From contig NZ_FNCF01000002.1 of NCBI RefSeq assembly GCF_900100695.1, positions 186,001 to 250,000 on the forward strand: 64,000 nt of DNA, read 5' to 3'. A program made the translations under genes and the position numbers. Position 1 is the first letter of the stretch. Each line of letters starts with the position of its first letter. This stretch comes from Klenkia brasiliensis. GTDB taxonomy: Bacteria; Actinomycetota; Actinomycetes; Mycobacteriales; Geodermatophilaceae. Shown piece by piece: positions 1-7,422 of this stretch. The notes below the pieces were generated by a model. The model was given only the letters and a program-made list of their open reading frames with translations, was not told where the DNA came from and ran no database searches.

Positions 1-9
1 CGTCTCGGA

Positions 10-25
10 TGTGGCACGGGCCACA
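10..25. promoter_or_regulatory. Candidate Crp/GlxR-like operator upstream of the E1-like gene
   Basis: Perfect 6-base inverted repeat TGTGGC-ACGG-GCCACA, of the general form TGTG(G/A)-N6-(C/T)CACA bound by Crp-family regulators. It lies about 140 bases before the first start codon. The central G/C pairs differ from the TGTGA-N6-TCACA consensus, so the assignment is tentative. Confidence 0.3.
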
Positions 26-166
26 GCTGGCGACCGCAATCTAGGTCGTGCACGACACGAACGCCAGCCGATCAGTGCGCAGGGGCGTCCGCGCAGCGCA
101 CGGGGCGGCTGCCGGGCTGCACCACGCGGCTGGCCGGGGGCCCGGACGGTCGGTCAAGCTGGGTGC

Positions 167-2491
167 ATGACCGCCACCCTCGGCAACGCTGCCGGCACCA
201 GCACCGACGACGCCGCCCTCCGCGAGGTCGAGCAGCGGGTGCTCTGGCTGGCCAGCGCGATCGTCGACCACGCCAACCGGGTGCGGCCCAACCCGACCGG
301 GCTCAAGGTGGGCGGCCACCAGGCGTCGTCGGCCTCGATCACCACGATCATGACCGCGCTGTGGCTGGAGACCCTGGGCCCGGAGGACCGGGTGTCGGTC
401 AAGCCGCACGCCTCGCCGGTGCTGCACGCGCTGGAGTACCTGCTCGGCCAGCTGCCGGCGTCGGCGCTGACCACGCTGCGGGAGTTCGGCGGCCTGCAGT
501 CCTACCCCTCGCGCCTGAAGGACCCGGTGCCGGCGGACTACTCCACCGGCTCGGTCGGCATCGGGGCCACCGCGCCGATCTGGGGCGCGATCGCCCGCCG
601 CTACGTCAACACCCAGTTCGGCACCGGGGGTGCCGGCCGGCAGTGGTCGCTGGTGGGGGACGCCGAGCTCGACGAGGGCGCGGTGTGGGAGGCCGTGGTC
701 GACCCGATGGTGGCCGAGCTGGGCGAGGTCTGCTGGGTCGTCGACCTCAACCGGCAGTCCCTGGACCGGGTGGTGCCGACCTTCGGGGCGACCCGGCTGC
801 AGGGCATGTTCGCCGCGGCCGGCTGGCAGGTGCTCACCGTGAAGTACGGCGCGCTGCTGGAGGAGCTCTACACCCGCGAGGGCGGCCCCGAGCTGCGCGA
901 CCGGATCGACGAGATGACCAACCCCGAGTACCAGCGGATGCTGCGCCGCTCGGCCGCCGAGCTGCGCGAGCACCTGCCCGGGGACGGCGCCGGGGCGGCC
1001 GCGATCGCCGGCCTGATCGCCGGGGTGGGCGACGAGGACCTGGTCGCCGCGGTGCGCAACCTCGGCGGGCACGACCTGGCGGCGCTGCGGACGGCGTTCG
1101 CCCAGATCGACGACACCCGCCCCACCGTCGTGCTGGCGTACACGCTCAAGGGCTACCGCCTGGCCATCGAGGGCCACCCGCAGAACCACTCCGCGCTGCT
1201 GACCGAGGCCCAGCTGCACGAGCTGGCCGACCGCGTGGGCGTGGACCCGGCCGACCCCTGGACCCGCTTCGACCCCGCCTCCGGCCCCGGCCGGCTGCTC
1301 GCCGCGGCCGCCGACCGGCTGCGCCGCACCCCGCACCAGGGCGCGCCGGCTCCCTCGGTCCCGGGCGACCTGGGCCGGACGCCGAACGGCACCGGCACCA
1401 CGCAGGCCGCGCTGGGCCGCACGCTGCTCGACCTCAACCGGGCCGCGCCCGAGGCCGGGGCGCGGGTCGTCACGGTCAGCCCCGACGTCTCCAGCTCCAC
1501 CAACCTGGGCGGCTGGGTCAACAAGGTCGGCGTCTGGGCGGCCGAGGACCGGCGCGACTGGTTCTCCGACGACCCCGAGACGATCCTGCACTGGCGGGAG
1601 CGGCCCAGCGGCCAGCACGTGGAGCTCGGCATCGCCGAGGTCAACCTGGTCGGGCTGATGGGCGAGCTGGGCGCGACGTGGAGCCGCTGGGAGCAGCCGC
1701 TGCTGCCGATCGGCGTCATGTACGACCCGTTCGTCTCCCGGGCGCTGGAGCCGTGGAGCTTCGGGGTCTACGCCGGGGGCCAGTCGATCCTGGTCGGCAC
1801 GCCGTCGGGGGTGACGCTGGCCGCCGAGGGCGGGGCGCACCAGTCGATCACCACGCCCTCCATCGGCCTGGAGCAGCCCGGCGTCGTCACCTACGAGCCG
1901 GCGTTCGCGCTGGACACCGAGTGGTGCCTGCTCGCCTCGCTGGGCCGGCTGGGCAAGCCCGGTGGCACCAGCGCCTACCTGCGGCTGTCGACCCGGCCGG
2001 TCGACCAGAGCCTGGCCGCGGTCCCCGAGGACCCGGCCGCCCGCGAGCGCCGCCGTCGTCAGGTGGTCGCCGGGGCCTACGCGCTGCGCCGGGTGCCGCA
2101 GCCCGCGGTCACCGTGGTCACGATGGGTGCGCTCGTCCCCGAGGGGATCCAGGCCGCCGACCGGCTCACCGGGCTGGGCTTCCCCGCCGACGTCGTGGTC
2201 GTCACCTCACCCGGGCTGCTCTTCCGCGCGCTGCAGGCCCGCCGCGGCCAGGACGACGCCCCCACCGCGGTGCTGGACCAGGCCTTCCCCGCCGACCGGG
2301 CCGCCCCGATGGTCACCGTGCTCGACGGCCACCCGCACACCCTGGCCTTCCTGGCCGGCATCCACCGGGTGCCCGCCGCGCACCTGGGCGTGACCCGGTT
2401 CGGCCAGTCCGGCGACCTGGCCAGCGTGTACCGCCACCACGGCATCGACACCGACTCGGTGGTCGCCGCCGCCCTCGACCTCCTCGACTGA
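167..2491 (+). CDS. Transketolase / pyruvate dehydrogenase E1-like TPP enzyme
   Basis: 774-residue thiamine-diphosphate enzyme of the homodimeric AceE/transketolase type. A GDAELDEG segment followed about 30 residues later by DLNRQS matches the TPP-Mg binding motif of AceE (GDGEMDE...N). The middle domain holds the HVELGIAEVN stretch with the conserved glutamate that activates the cofactor, and a transketolase C-terminal domain follows. It is shorter than typical AceE (about 890 residues), so the 2-oxoacid substrate is uncertain. The start is the ATG 30-some residues before the conserved region; the longer frame upstream is arginine-rich and not protein-like. No E2/E3 genes lie nearby. It converges on the flavin monooxygenase gene, with a hairpin repeat between them. 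Confidence 0.85.
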   Translation: MTATLGNAAGTSTDDAALREVEQRVLWLASAIVDHANRVRPNPTGLKVGGHQASSASITTIMTALWLETLGPEDRVSVKPHASPVLHALEYLLGQLPASALTTLREFGGLQSYPSRLKDPVPADYSTGSVGIGATAPIWGAIARRYVNTQFGTGGAGRQWSLVGDAELDEGAVWEAVVDPMVAELGEVCWVVDLNRQSLDRVVPTFGATRLQGMFAAAGWQVLTVKYGALLEELYTREGGPELRDRIDEMTNPEYQRMLRRSAAELREHLPGDGAGAAAIAGLIAGVGDEDLVAAVRNLGGHDLAALRTAFAQIDDTRPTVVLAYTLKGYRLAIEGHPQNHSALLTEAQLHELADRVGVDPADPWTRFDPASGPGRLLAAAADRLRRTPHQGAPAPSVPGDLGRTPNGTGTTQAALGRTLLDLNRAAPEAGARVVTVSPDVSSSTNLGGWVNKVGVWAAEDRRDWFSDDPETILHWRERPSGQHVELGIAEVNLVGLMGELGATWSRWEQPLLPIGVMYDPFVSRALEPWSFGVYAGGQSILVGTPSGVTLAAEGGAHQSITTPSIGLEQPGVVTYEPAFALDTEWCLLASLGRLGKPGGTSAYLRLSTRPVDQSLAAVPEDPAARERRRRQVVAGAYALRRVPQPAVTVVTMGALVPEGIQAADRLTGLGFPADVVVVTSPGLLFRALQARRGQDDAPTAVLDQAFPADRAAPMVTVLDGHPHTLAFLAGIHRVPAAHLGVTRFGQSGDLASVYRHHGIDTDSVVAAALDLLD

Positions 2492-2505
2492 GGCCCCGCG
2501 CGCCC

Positions 2506-2600
2506 AGCGTCGACCAGGGAGGTTGATCGGGGTCCGTCCTCCTGCGCGAGATCTGGTGCAGGAGGACGGACGTCGATCAGGGAGGTTGATCCACGCTGCG
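2506..2600. repeat. Palindromic intergenic repeat, copy A
   Basis: Between two convergent genes. A perfect 14-base stem (2532-2545 with 2558-2571) encloses a 12-base loop carrying GCGAGATCTGGT. It is flanked by two direct copies of a GA(C/T)CAGGGAGGTTGATC block (about 2510-2528 and 2574-2590). The same loop core and flanks occur at 53459-53554 in the opposite orientation. It may act as a bidirectional terminator, since it closes both transcription units, or be a REP-like element. Confidence 0.8.
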
Positions 2601-2611
2601 GCCGAGGGAGG

Positions 2612-3751
2612 TCAGTGGCGCAGGCCGTTCTTCTTCATGATCGGCATGACCTCGGCGCCGAACTCCTCGAGCTCCTTGGCGTAGTCGTGGAAGCCGAAGA
2701 TGGCCCCGCCCATGCCCGCCTCGGACAGCTCGTGGAACTGCTCGGCGACCTGCTCCGGCGTGCCGACCAGGTTGGGTCCGCCCCAGCCGGCGATGAAGCG
2801 TTCCTGGAACTGCTTGATCTGGCTGCCGAAGCTCTGCGACTGGATGCCGAGGACGTCCATGATGATGTTGGCGCCCGGCCAGTCGCCGGCGTCGATGATC
2901 GCCTGCTGCGCAGCCTTGGCCTCCTTCTCGGTCTCCCGGCAGATGACCAGGCAGTAGGTCCAGACGTCGATGTCGCGCTCGTACTCGTCGTTGGCCATCT
3001 GCTTGATGCCCTTGATGTAGGCCGGGGCCTCCTCGGTGGGCAGCGCGATGAGGTTGATGTCGACGTTCTTGGCGGAGAAGCGCTGGCCGGCGGGTGAGGC
3101 GCCGGCGTTCAGCAGCGCCGGGCGGGGCGCCTGCACGGGCTTGGGGAAGGCCTTGGCGCCGTGGGAGGTGAAGTACGTCCCGTCGACGTCGAAGGTGCCC
3201 TCCTCGTTCCACAGCTTCATGGCGAAGTCCAGCCACTCCTGGCCGAACGCGTACCGCTCGTCGTGCTCGAGCTGCTTCTTGCCGAACAGCTCCATCTCGG
3301 GCGTGAACCAGCCCATCACCACGTTCATCCCGAACCGGCCGTCGGAGATGTGGTCGATGGTGGCGGCCATCTTGGCGCCGACGATCGGGTGGATGGTCGG
3401 CAGGTGGGTGGTGGTGAAGATGCCGATGTTCTCCGTCGCCTGCGCCAGGCCCGCGGCCCAGGTGTAGGTCTCGAAGCAGACGCCGTTGAAGTCGGTGTTG
3501 CCGCCGAAACCGGTCCAGCGGCCGACCGGGACCATCGCCTCCATGCCCAGCCGGTCCGCCGTCCGGGCGATCTGGAGCTGCTGGTCCCAGGTGACCCGGA
3601 AGTCGGTGGGCGCGTCGCTCATGATCACGCCACCGGAGCAGTTGGACGAGAAGACGCCCAGCTTCAGCTTCTGGTCGTTGAAGACCGGGTTGTCGGTGAC
3701 CGGCTTGTACTGGCCGAGCAATCCGTCGGCCTGGTGCATGGGCAGCGTCAT
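2612..3751 (-). CDS. LLM-class FMN-dependent monooxygenase (RutA/DszA-type group)
   Basis: 379-residue luciferase-like monooxygenase with the TIM-barrel pattern of the RutA/DszA branch: an N-terminal barrel strand (LKLGVF), the HPIVGAKMAATIDHIS segment with the GRFGMNVVMGW motif, and a C-terminal GTPEQVAEQF helix. Such enzymes use reduced FMN from a partner reductase to oxygenate and often open N- or S-heterocycles, or act on small sulfonates. The substrate cannot be read from sequence. The start at 3751 has a good AGGAC ribosome site; an in-frame ATG five codons upstream (3766) is an alternative. No flavin reductase is adjacent. It is related to but distinct from the closer RutA homologue at 13850. 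Confidence 0.85.
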   Translation of the reverse strand: MTLPMHQADGLLGQYKPVTDNPVFNDQKLKLGVFSSNCSGGVIMSDAPTDFRVTWDQQLQIARTADRLGMEAMVPVGRWTGFGGNTDFNGVCFETYTWAAGLAQATENIGIFTTTHLPTIHPIVGAKMAATIDHISDGRFGMNVVMGWFTPEMELFGKKQLEHDERYAFGQEWLDFAMKLWNEEGTFDVDGTYFTSHGAKAFPKPVQAPRPALLNAGASPAGQRFSAKNVDINLIALPTEEAPAYIKGIKQMANDEYERDIDVWTYCLVICRETEKEAKAAQQAIIDAGDWPGANIIMDVLGIQSQSFGSQIKQFQERFIAGWGGPNLVGTPEQVAEQFHELSEAGMGGAIFGFHDYAKELEEFGAEVMPIMKKNGLRH

Positions 3752-3866
3752 CGATGTCCTCCGCATCCGCGCGGCCGCTCCTCGGCCGCCGCGACCCGAT
3801 GGTGTCGACGGTCACACCCGCTGCACCATCCGTTGCGCGCGACCCGGTGGCCGTCGCGCGCAGGGT

Positions 3867-5102
3867 TCAGACCAGGAAGCGGTAGGCGGTCGTGCCCGGG
3901 GCCAGGTGCTGGATGCGCAGCGGGCCGGCGGCGATGCGGGCCAGCAGCGGGGTCAGCCCGGCCGCGGCGCCCAGCTCGATGCCGACCAGCGCGGCGCCGG
4001 TCTCCCGGTTGTCCCGCTTCTGGTACTCGAACAGCACGATGTCGTCGTCCGGCCCGAGCACCTCGTCCAGGAACCGGCGCAGCGCGCCCGGCTCCTGCGG
4101 GAACTCGACCAGGAAGTAGTGCTTGAGCCCGCGGTGCACCAGCGAGCGCTCGACCACCTCGGCGTACCGGCTGACGTCGTTGTTCCCGCCGGACAGCAGC
4201 GCCAGCACCGTCTGCCCGGGCTCCACGACGACCGCGCCGGAGGCGAGCGCGGCGGTGGCCAGGGCGCCGGCGGGCTCGGCGATGACGCCGTCCACCTGGT
4301 AGAGCTCGAGCATCTCGGTGCAGACCGCGCCCTCGGGGACGGCGACCAGCTCGACCCCGGCGTCCCGGACCAACGGGAAGGTGACCTCGCCGGCCCGGCG
4401 CACGGCGGCACCGTCGACGAAGGTGTCGATCTCGGCCAGCGTCACCGGCTCCCCGGCGGTGAGCGCGGCGGCCATCCCGGCGGCGCCGGCGGGCTCCACG
4501 CCGACCACCCGGGTGGCGGGGGAGTGCTCCCGCAGCCAGGTCGCGCAGCCGGCCAGCAGGCCGCCGCCGCCGACCGGCAGGACGACGACGTCGGGCGCCA
4601 CCGGCAGCTGGGCCAGGAGCTCGACGGCCACGGTGGCCTGCCCGGCGACCGTGGACAGGGCGTCGAACGCGGGGACGACGACGGCGCCCGACGCGGCGGC
4701 GAGCTCCGCGGCGACCCGGGCCGAGTCGTCGTAGGTGTCGCCCTCGACCCGCAGCGTGATCGCGTCCCCGCCGAGGGCGGCGATCCGCTGCCGCTTCTGC
4801 TTGGGCGTGGTCCCGGGGACGACGACGGTGCCGCGGACGCCGAGGGAGGCGCAGGCGTACGCGAAGCCCTGGGCGTGGTTGCCGGCGCTGGCGGTGACCA
4901 CGGTGGTGCCCGGGTCGAGCTGGGCGATGGTGTTGTAGGCGCCGCGCACCTTGTACGAGCGGCCGACCTGCAGGTCCTCGCGCTTGGTCCAGACCTCCGC
5001 GCCGGTCAGCTGCGACAGGCGGGCCAGCCGCTGCACCGGGGTCGGCAGCGCGACGCCGTCGAGCCGGGTGACGGCGTCGGTGACCAGGTCGGTGAAGTCC
5101 AC
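3867..5102 (-). CDS. ilvA: Threonine ammonia-lyase (threonine dehydratase)
   Basis: 411-residue PLP enzyme converting threonine to 2-oxobutanoate and ammonia, the entry to isoleucine synthesis. SYKVRGA (residues 49-55) contains the PLP lysine K51; NHAQGFAYA and a GGGGL phosphate-binding loop follow. The last 85 residues (from about LKHYFLVEFPQ) form the single ACT-like regulatory domain seen in actinobacterial IlvA, suggesting feedback control by isoleucine. It is the last gene of a tight minus-strand run (SDR, DUF1772, MpaB-like, ilvA) with gaps of 18-25 bases. Confidence 0.93.
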   Translation of the reverse strand: MDFTDLVTDAVTRLDGVALPTPVQRLARLSQLTGAEVWTKREDLQVGRSYKVRGAYNTIAQLDPGTTVVTASAGNHAQGFAYACASLGVRGTVVVPGTTPKQKRQRIAALGGDAITLRVEGDTYDDSARVAAELAAASGAVVVPAFDALSTVAGQATVAVELLAQLPVAPDVVVLPVGGGGLLAGCATWLREHSPATRVVGVEPAGAAGMAAALTAGEPVTLAEIDTFVDGAAVRRAGEVTFPLVRDAGVELVAVPEGAVCTEMLELYQVDGVIAEPAGALATAALASGAVVVEPGQTVLALLSGGNNDVSRYAEVVERSLVHRGLKHYFLVEFPQEPGALRRFLDEVLGPDDDIVLFEYQKRDNRETGAALVGIELGAAAGLTPLLARIAAGPLRIQHLAPGTTAYRFLV

Positions 5103-5127
5103 GGGGGGACATGCTCCCCCACGTGCC

Positions 5128-6048
5128 TCAAGCGGAGGCGGCCCAGGCGGGGGCGGGGCCGACCCCCAGGCGCCACCGTGCCGCCTCCTCGCTGGGGCTG
5201 TGCGACCCCAGGGCCAGGTTCAGCGCGCGCAGCTGGGCCTCCGTCACCAGCAGCTGGGCCCGGTCGCGCGGGCTGCGCGAGCCCCGGCCGGGCACCCGGG
5301 CCAGCGGGGCGATGGTCGGGCTGACCAGTCGCGCGGCGCCGGCGGAGAACCCGGCGTAGACGACCTTCTCCGGCGGCGACAGCCCGGGCGGGCCCTGCAG
5401 GAAGGCCAGCAGGTCGTCGGGCACCGGCTCCAGCACCGGCGCGTAGGCGCGGATCGCCTCGCCCAGCTCCGCGCGGGTGTGCGGCAGGTCGGTGGCGCCC
5501 AACCGCTCGGCCGAGCGCGCCCAGTCGTGCACGTAGTCGTCGTGCCAGCGGCGGCCGTAGCGGGCCATCGACCGGCCGACGGCGTCCTGCGCGGCGAGGA
5601 AGGCGTCGGTGAAGGCCAGGTGCACCCAGCGCAGCAGGTCCGGGTCGCCGGCGGAGTAGGCGCGGCCGTCGGGCAGCGTGCCCTTCACCCGGCGGTGCAT
5701 GCCGCGCACCCGGGCGGACTCCCGCTCGGCGAGCTCGGCCGACCCGAAGGTGGTCACCACCAGCCAGCGGGCGGTGCCGGCCAGCCGCTTCCAGGGGTCC
5801 TCGCGGTAGGCCGAGTGCCGCTGCACCCCGGCCAGCGCGAGCGGGTGCGCGCCCTGGCCCAGCAGGGCCGCGACCCCGCCGACCAGCGTGGACAGGTCGC
5901 CGTGCACCCGCCAGACCACGCCGTCCGGGTCGTACCAGCCCGCGCCGGACCCCACGGTGGCGATCTCCCGCACCCAGTCCGGCGCACCGGTGGGGTCGCC
6001 GGACACCCGCCCGCGGAAGGCGGCCCGGGCCGCGTCGAAGGGGTTCAC
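5128..6048 (-). CDS. Oxygenase MpaB / DUF2236 family protein
   Basis: About 306 residues, matching the MpaB-type (DUF2236, latex-clearing-protein-like) family: an N-terminal GGVAALLGQGAHPLALAGVQRHS region, a DPWKRLAGT stretch, the helix with VRGMHRRVKG, and LRWVHLAFTDAFL. The histidines in these segments are the usual haem-site candidates of the family. Many actinobacterial homologues have unknown substrates. The gene has no ATG at its 5' end; two adjacent GTG codons (6051 and 6048) are the possible starts and neither has a strong ribosome site. It follows the DUF1772 gene by 20 bases, so it is probably translated from the same mRNA. Confidence 0.8.
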   Translation of the reverse strand: MNPFDAARAAFRGRVSGDPTGAPDWVREIATVGSGAGWYDPDGVVWRVHGDLSTLVGGVAALLGQGAHPLALAGVQRHSAYREDPWKRLAGTARWLVVTTFGSAELAERESARVRGMHRRVKGTLPDGRAYSAGDPDLLRWVHLAFTDAFLAAQDAVGRSMARYGRRWHDDYVHDWARSAERLGATDLPHTRAELGEAIRAYAPVLEPVPDDLLAFLQGPPGLSPPEKVVYAGFSAGAARLVSPTIAPLARVPGRGSRSPRDRAQLLVTEAQLRALNLALGSHSPSEEAARWRLGVGPAPAWAASA

Positions 6049-6068
6049 CACCGGACCATCGTGCGGGT

Positions 6069-6479
6069 TCAGCCGAGCAGCAGCAGGACGGCGGCGGCCG
6101 TCGCGGCGGCGGTGCGCAGCGTGTTCCACCGCGTCCACGCCCGCAGGTAGCGGGGCCAGGTGCCCGGGTCCCGCTCCAGGGCGTCGTTGAGCGGCACGTT
6201 CGCCGCGACGGTCACGCCGACGGTGCCCACCAGGTACAGCCCGGCCGCGACCCGGTCCAGCACGCCCGGGCCGGCCACGAGCACCGCGACGCAGGCGGCC
6301 GCGGTCCCGAACAGCAGCAGCATGAGCGGCGGGCGGACGGCGGCCACGTTCACCGCCCGCATCGCGCCGGCGCCCTCCGGTGCCCGGGCGAGGCCGGTCA
6401 TGACGAACCCGCTGAAGGCGAAGAACACCCCGCCGACCAGCGCGCACCCGACCGCGGTCAGCGTGCCCAGCAGCTCCAC
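6069..6479 (-). CDS. DUF1772 / anthrone oxygenase family membrane protein
   Basis: 136 residues with four predicted membrane helices (about residues 3-28, 50-70, 76-98, 118-136). The NVPLND motif after the third helix and the W-x-x-Y/W-xx-WTRWNTLRT ending are hallmarks of the DUF1772 family, which includes fungal anthrone oxygenases; the bacterial role is unknown. It lies 18 bases after the SDR gene and 20 before the MpaB-like gene, so all three may be co-transcribed oxidoreductases. Confidence 0.8.
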   Translation of the reverse strand: MELLGTLTAVGCALVGGVFFAFSGFVMTGLARAPEGAGAMRAVNVAAVRPPLMLLLFGTAAACVAVLVAGPGVLDRVAAGLYLVGTVGVTVAANVPLNDALERDPGTWPRYLRAWTRWNTLRTAAATAAAVLLLLG

Positions 6480-6497
6480 GCCCGCACCGTAGCGGGG

Positions 6498-7367
6498 TCA
6501 GAGGTCGTGCCAGGGGCCCTTCTCGGCGTTCCGGTCGGGCACCGAGGCGAACACGTTGCCCTCGGTGGCGGGCACGGAGTCCCGGGCCATGCCGAACACC
6601 TTGAGCAGCGGGCCGACCAGCGCGTCGTACACCGGGGGAGCCAGCCGGAACCCGGCGATGACCAGCGGGTTGGCGAAGCCGGACTGCCGCAGCCGGCGGT
6701 GCGACCCGGCGACGTCGAGCACCGCGCGGGCCACCCGGCGCGGGGAGTAGACCGGCGGCGGCGGGTGGCCGGTGTTCCCGAGCACGGTCGCGGCCTGGTA
6801 GTAGATCGGGGTGTTGACCCCGCCGGGGGCGACTGCGCCGATGCGGATGCCGGGCACGTCCCGGGTCTCCTGCTGCAGGGTGCGGATCAGCCCCAGCTGG
6901 CCCCACTTGGCGGTGCAGTAGGCGCCCATCGTGGGGGCGGTGACCGACGCGAGCAGCGAGCTGACCACGACCAGGTCGCCCCGGCCGCGGCGGCGGAACG
7001 ACGCCAGCACGGGCCGGGCCAGGTTCGCCGTCCCCTTGATCGCGGTGTCCACGACCTGGTCGAACACGTCGGCCGGCAGGTCCTCGATGTCCCCGTAGGC
7101 CATCACGGTGGCCGAGTGCACGACCAGGTCGAGCGGGCCGGCCCGGCGGACGGCGTCGGCGACGGCCTCCCGGTCGACGACGTCGCACGGCTCGACGACG
7201 ACGTCGGCGGCGCCGGCGGACCGGCACTCCGCGGCGGTGGCCTCCAGGGCGGGGCGGCCGCGGGCCAGCAGCACCAGCGAGGCACCCTCGGCGGCCAGGA
7301 GCAGAGCGGTGGCCCGGCCGATGCCGCTGGAGGCGCCGGTGATCAGGGCCGTGCGGGGAGAGGTCAC
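6498..7367 (-). CDS. Short-chain dehydrogenase/reductase with C-terminal extension
   Basis: 289-residue SDR. The N-terminus has the Rossmann TGASSGIG motif for NAD(P), the catalytic serine lies in VVSSLLAS and the YCTAK box supplies the catalytic Tyr and Lys. A PGGVNTP segment ends the core, and about 100 extra residues follow, as in the SDR branch close to many actinobacterial 'SDR family oxidoreductases' of unknown substrate. GTG start chosen at 7367, just before the first strand, with a purine-rich AGGGGCGAGGG upstream. Divergent from pyruvate carboxylase, 55 bases away. Confidence 0.85.
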   Translation of the reverse strand: MTSPRTALITGASSGIGRATALLLAAEGASLVLLARGRPALEATAAECRSAGAADVVVEPCDVVDREAVADAVRRAGPLDLVVHSATVMAYGDIEDLPADVFDQVVDTAIKGTANLARPVLASFRRRGRGDLVVVSSLLASVTAPTMGAYCTAKWGQLGLIRTLQQETRDVPGIRIGAVAPGGVNTPIYYQAATVLGNTGHPPPPVYSPRRVARAVLDVAGSHRRLRQSGFANPLVIAGFRLAPPVYDALVGPLLKVFGMARDSVPATEGNVFASVPDRNAEKGPWHDL

Positions 7368-7388
7368 CCCTCGCCCCTGCCCGGCCGC

Positions 7389-7394
7389 TACCGT
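7389..7394 (+). promoter_or_regulatory. Candidate -10 box for pyruvate carboxylase
   Basis: TACCGT fits the TANNNT -10 element of actinobacterial housekeeping promoters. It lies about 29 bases before the GTG start, with a GGAGG-type ribosome site in between. No clear -35 is visible. The same hexamer precedes the starts at 36098 and 57569. Confidence 0.35.
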
Positions 7395-7422
7395 GCCCAC
7401 ACCCGAATCACCGGAGGCGCGC

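Noticed and set aside
41-1840. Long minus-strand reading frame opposite the E1-like gene
   Set aside because: High-GC antisense frame; Arg/Gly/Pro/Val-rich translation with no motifs, while the plus strand has clear TPP-enzyme features.
2612-3751. Calling this flavin monooxygenase RutA
   Set aside because: It shares the fold but lacks the long RutA-specific stretches that the protein at 13850 has; only the LLM class is supported.
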